64,000 bases of DNA from Apodospora peruviana. Lineage: Eukaryota > Ascomycota > Sordariomycetes > Sordariales > Lasiosphaeriaceae. A program made the position numbers and the translations under genes. The first letter of the stretch is position 1; the number at the start of each line of letters is the position of its first letter. Location of the stretch: NCBI GenBank assembly GCA_033439685.1, contig JAUEDM010000005.1, positions 3,658,001 to 3,722,000 on the forward strand, read 5' to 3'. This document shows positions 63,547-64,000 of this stretch, piece by piece. A model generated the notes under the pieces. The model had not been told where the DNA came from. It was given only the letters and a program-made list of their open reading frames with translations, and did not search any database.

Positions 63547-64000
63547 CATTAGCTCTCTTATCAGATCGTAAAAAGGGTTCGGACGCATGTTTGCATGTTT
63601 GCTCACCCAGCACCAGAAAGAGCACAACCAGAGTGGATGCCTCCGACGTGTTGTAGAACCGACGTGGCGGCCAGCTTGATGCACAAAGGAGCCCACTGCA
63701 TAATAAAAAGAAAAGTCGATTAGCTCATCTTCAACCAGAATGAGAGAGAGGTCTGGGGGGGCAGACATACGCTTCGTAGACCATAAATGGCAACGATGTA
63801 AAGAACCCGCAAGAACAGCTCGTTCCGCATCAGGATGGCCATGAGAAGATTCCCCAGCACCAAGGCGCCGAGATGATTCTCGGCATACGGAAACCGACCA
63901 AGCGCAGCCAGGATGATGCCCGTGAGGTTGAGCAGCGTGACGAAGGTGAAGAACTTCCTGTACGTGTTGAACCACAGCACGAAGAGGATCCATCGGCTGA
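62185..64000 (-). CDS. TmpA/NRPS-like C-terminal membrane flavoprotein reductase (5' partial)
   Basis: The gene runs off the window. Exons on the minus strand: 64000-63771, 63695-63607, 63512-63381, 63305-63248, 63190-63017, 62932-62710, 62643-62305, 62222-62185. Joins are GT..AG and phase-consistent. Membrane helices include FFTFVTLLNLTGIILAALG, LGNLLMAILMRNELFLRVLY, VVASGIITNVLVIISVLSA and FWFAVFMTIFVLIPWVTL. HHNVFERHHRFIGWLGLA is the His-rich motif. A soluble FAD/NAD(P)-type half follows: YHAFGIISEGRKSPCHYMIC, GIRICTGTGIGAALSTCIQ, FLIWIGSNQEKTFG, ending LHAFGTLWDF. This matches the C-terminal part of A. nidulans TmpA-like proteins and of AMP-binding NRPS-like enzymes; an adenylation domain may lie beyond the window. 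Substrate unknown. Three introns hold T28, T18 and A20 runs. Confidence 0.8.
62259..62278. repeat. Poly(T)20 (A20 on the coding strand) in the last intron
   Basis: 20 T on the plus strand inside the last intron (62304-62223) of the membrane reductase gene; on the coding strand it is A20, so it is not a polypyrimidine tract. Confidence 0.75.
62940..62957. repeat. Poly(A)18 (T18 on the coding strand) in an intron
   Basis: 18 A on the plus strand; T18 on the coding strand, six bases before the acceptor CAAG of the intron ending at 62933. Confidence 0.75.
63516..63543. repeat. Poly(A)28 (T28 on the coding strand) next to a splice acceptor
   Basis: 28 A in a row on the plus strand. On the coding (minus) strand this is T28 immediately before CAG, the acceptor of the intron at 63606-63513. 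Confidence 0.8.

Noticed and set aside
1..64000. CRISPR arrays, rRNA, tRNA, telomere repeats or intact transposons
   Set aside because: I looked for regular spaced repeats, tRNA T-loop words, TTAGGG arrays and transposase or reverse-transcriptase motifs and found none. Very small or diverged elements could be missed by eye.

Overview
This window looks like nuclear DNA of a filamentous ascomycete, most likely a Sordariomycete. The evidence is short GT..AG introns (about 50-140 nt), HET-domain genes, an intron-free NLR-like gene, a LaeA-like methyltransferase and a GH10 xylanase. Codon use is GC-rich and intergenic DNA is AT-richer, with long homopolymer runs. I saw no rRNA, tRNA, CRISPR or bacterial operon structure. 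Exon joins were worked out by hand from splice signals, reading phase and protein continuity.

Layout. 1-5.5 kb: 3' part of a huge Ser/Thr-rich wall-type protein ending in a carbohydrate-binding-like module, then a small single-pass membrane protein. 7.6-12.7 kb: an NLR-like receptor (N-terminal helical domain, NACHT, acidic insert, ankyrins, SPRY). 14.5-28.1 kb: a conserved core with a LaeA-like methyltransferase, a MIT-domain protein and the mitochondrial elongation factor GUF1, separated by long non-coding stretches. 30.5-31.6 kb: secreted GH10 xylanase. 32.1-34.9 kb: membrane-anchored HET protein. 35.5-37.4 kb: anthranilate synthase component I, with a consensus general-amino-acid-control element upstream, followed by a broken amine-oxidase remnant.

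38.8-55.7 kb is the accessory-looking part. It holds an SH3b-like small secreted protein, a RapZ-C-like protein, an ankyrin protein, a soluble HET protein, an MCT-type MFS transporter, a seven-exon cysteine-rich secreted protein, a polytopic membrane protein and a third, membrane-associated HET protein. It also carries gene debris and repeats: a duplicated HET 3' tail, a 25-bp inverted repeat, three 62-bp direct repeats and a coding-like fragment. 57.3-60.3 kb encodes a nine-exon fungal transcription factor. 62.2-64 kb (minus strand, running off the window) is the C-terminal part of a TmpA/NRPS-like membrane flavoprotein reductase whose introns carry T28, T18 and A20 runs.

Functionally, the housekeeping genes (trpE, GUF1, MIT protein) are interspersed with a self/non-self recognition set: one NLR and three differently built HET proteins, two of them membrane-anchored. 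Two small secreted proteins lie among them. This allorecognition/effector neighbourhood is the most interesting theme. Its co-function is inference only.
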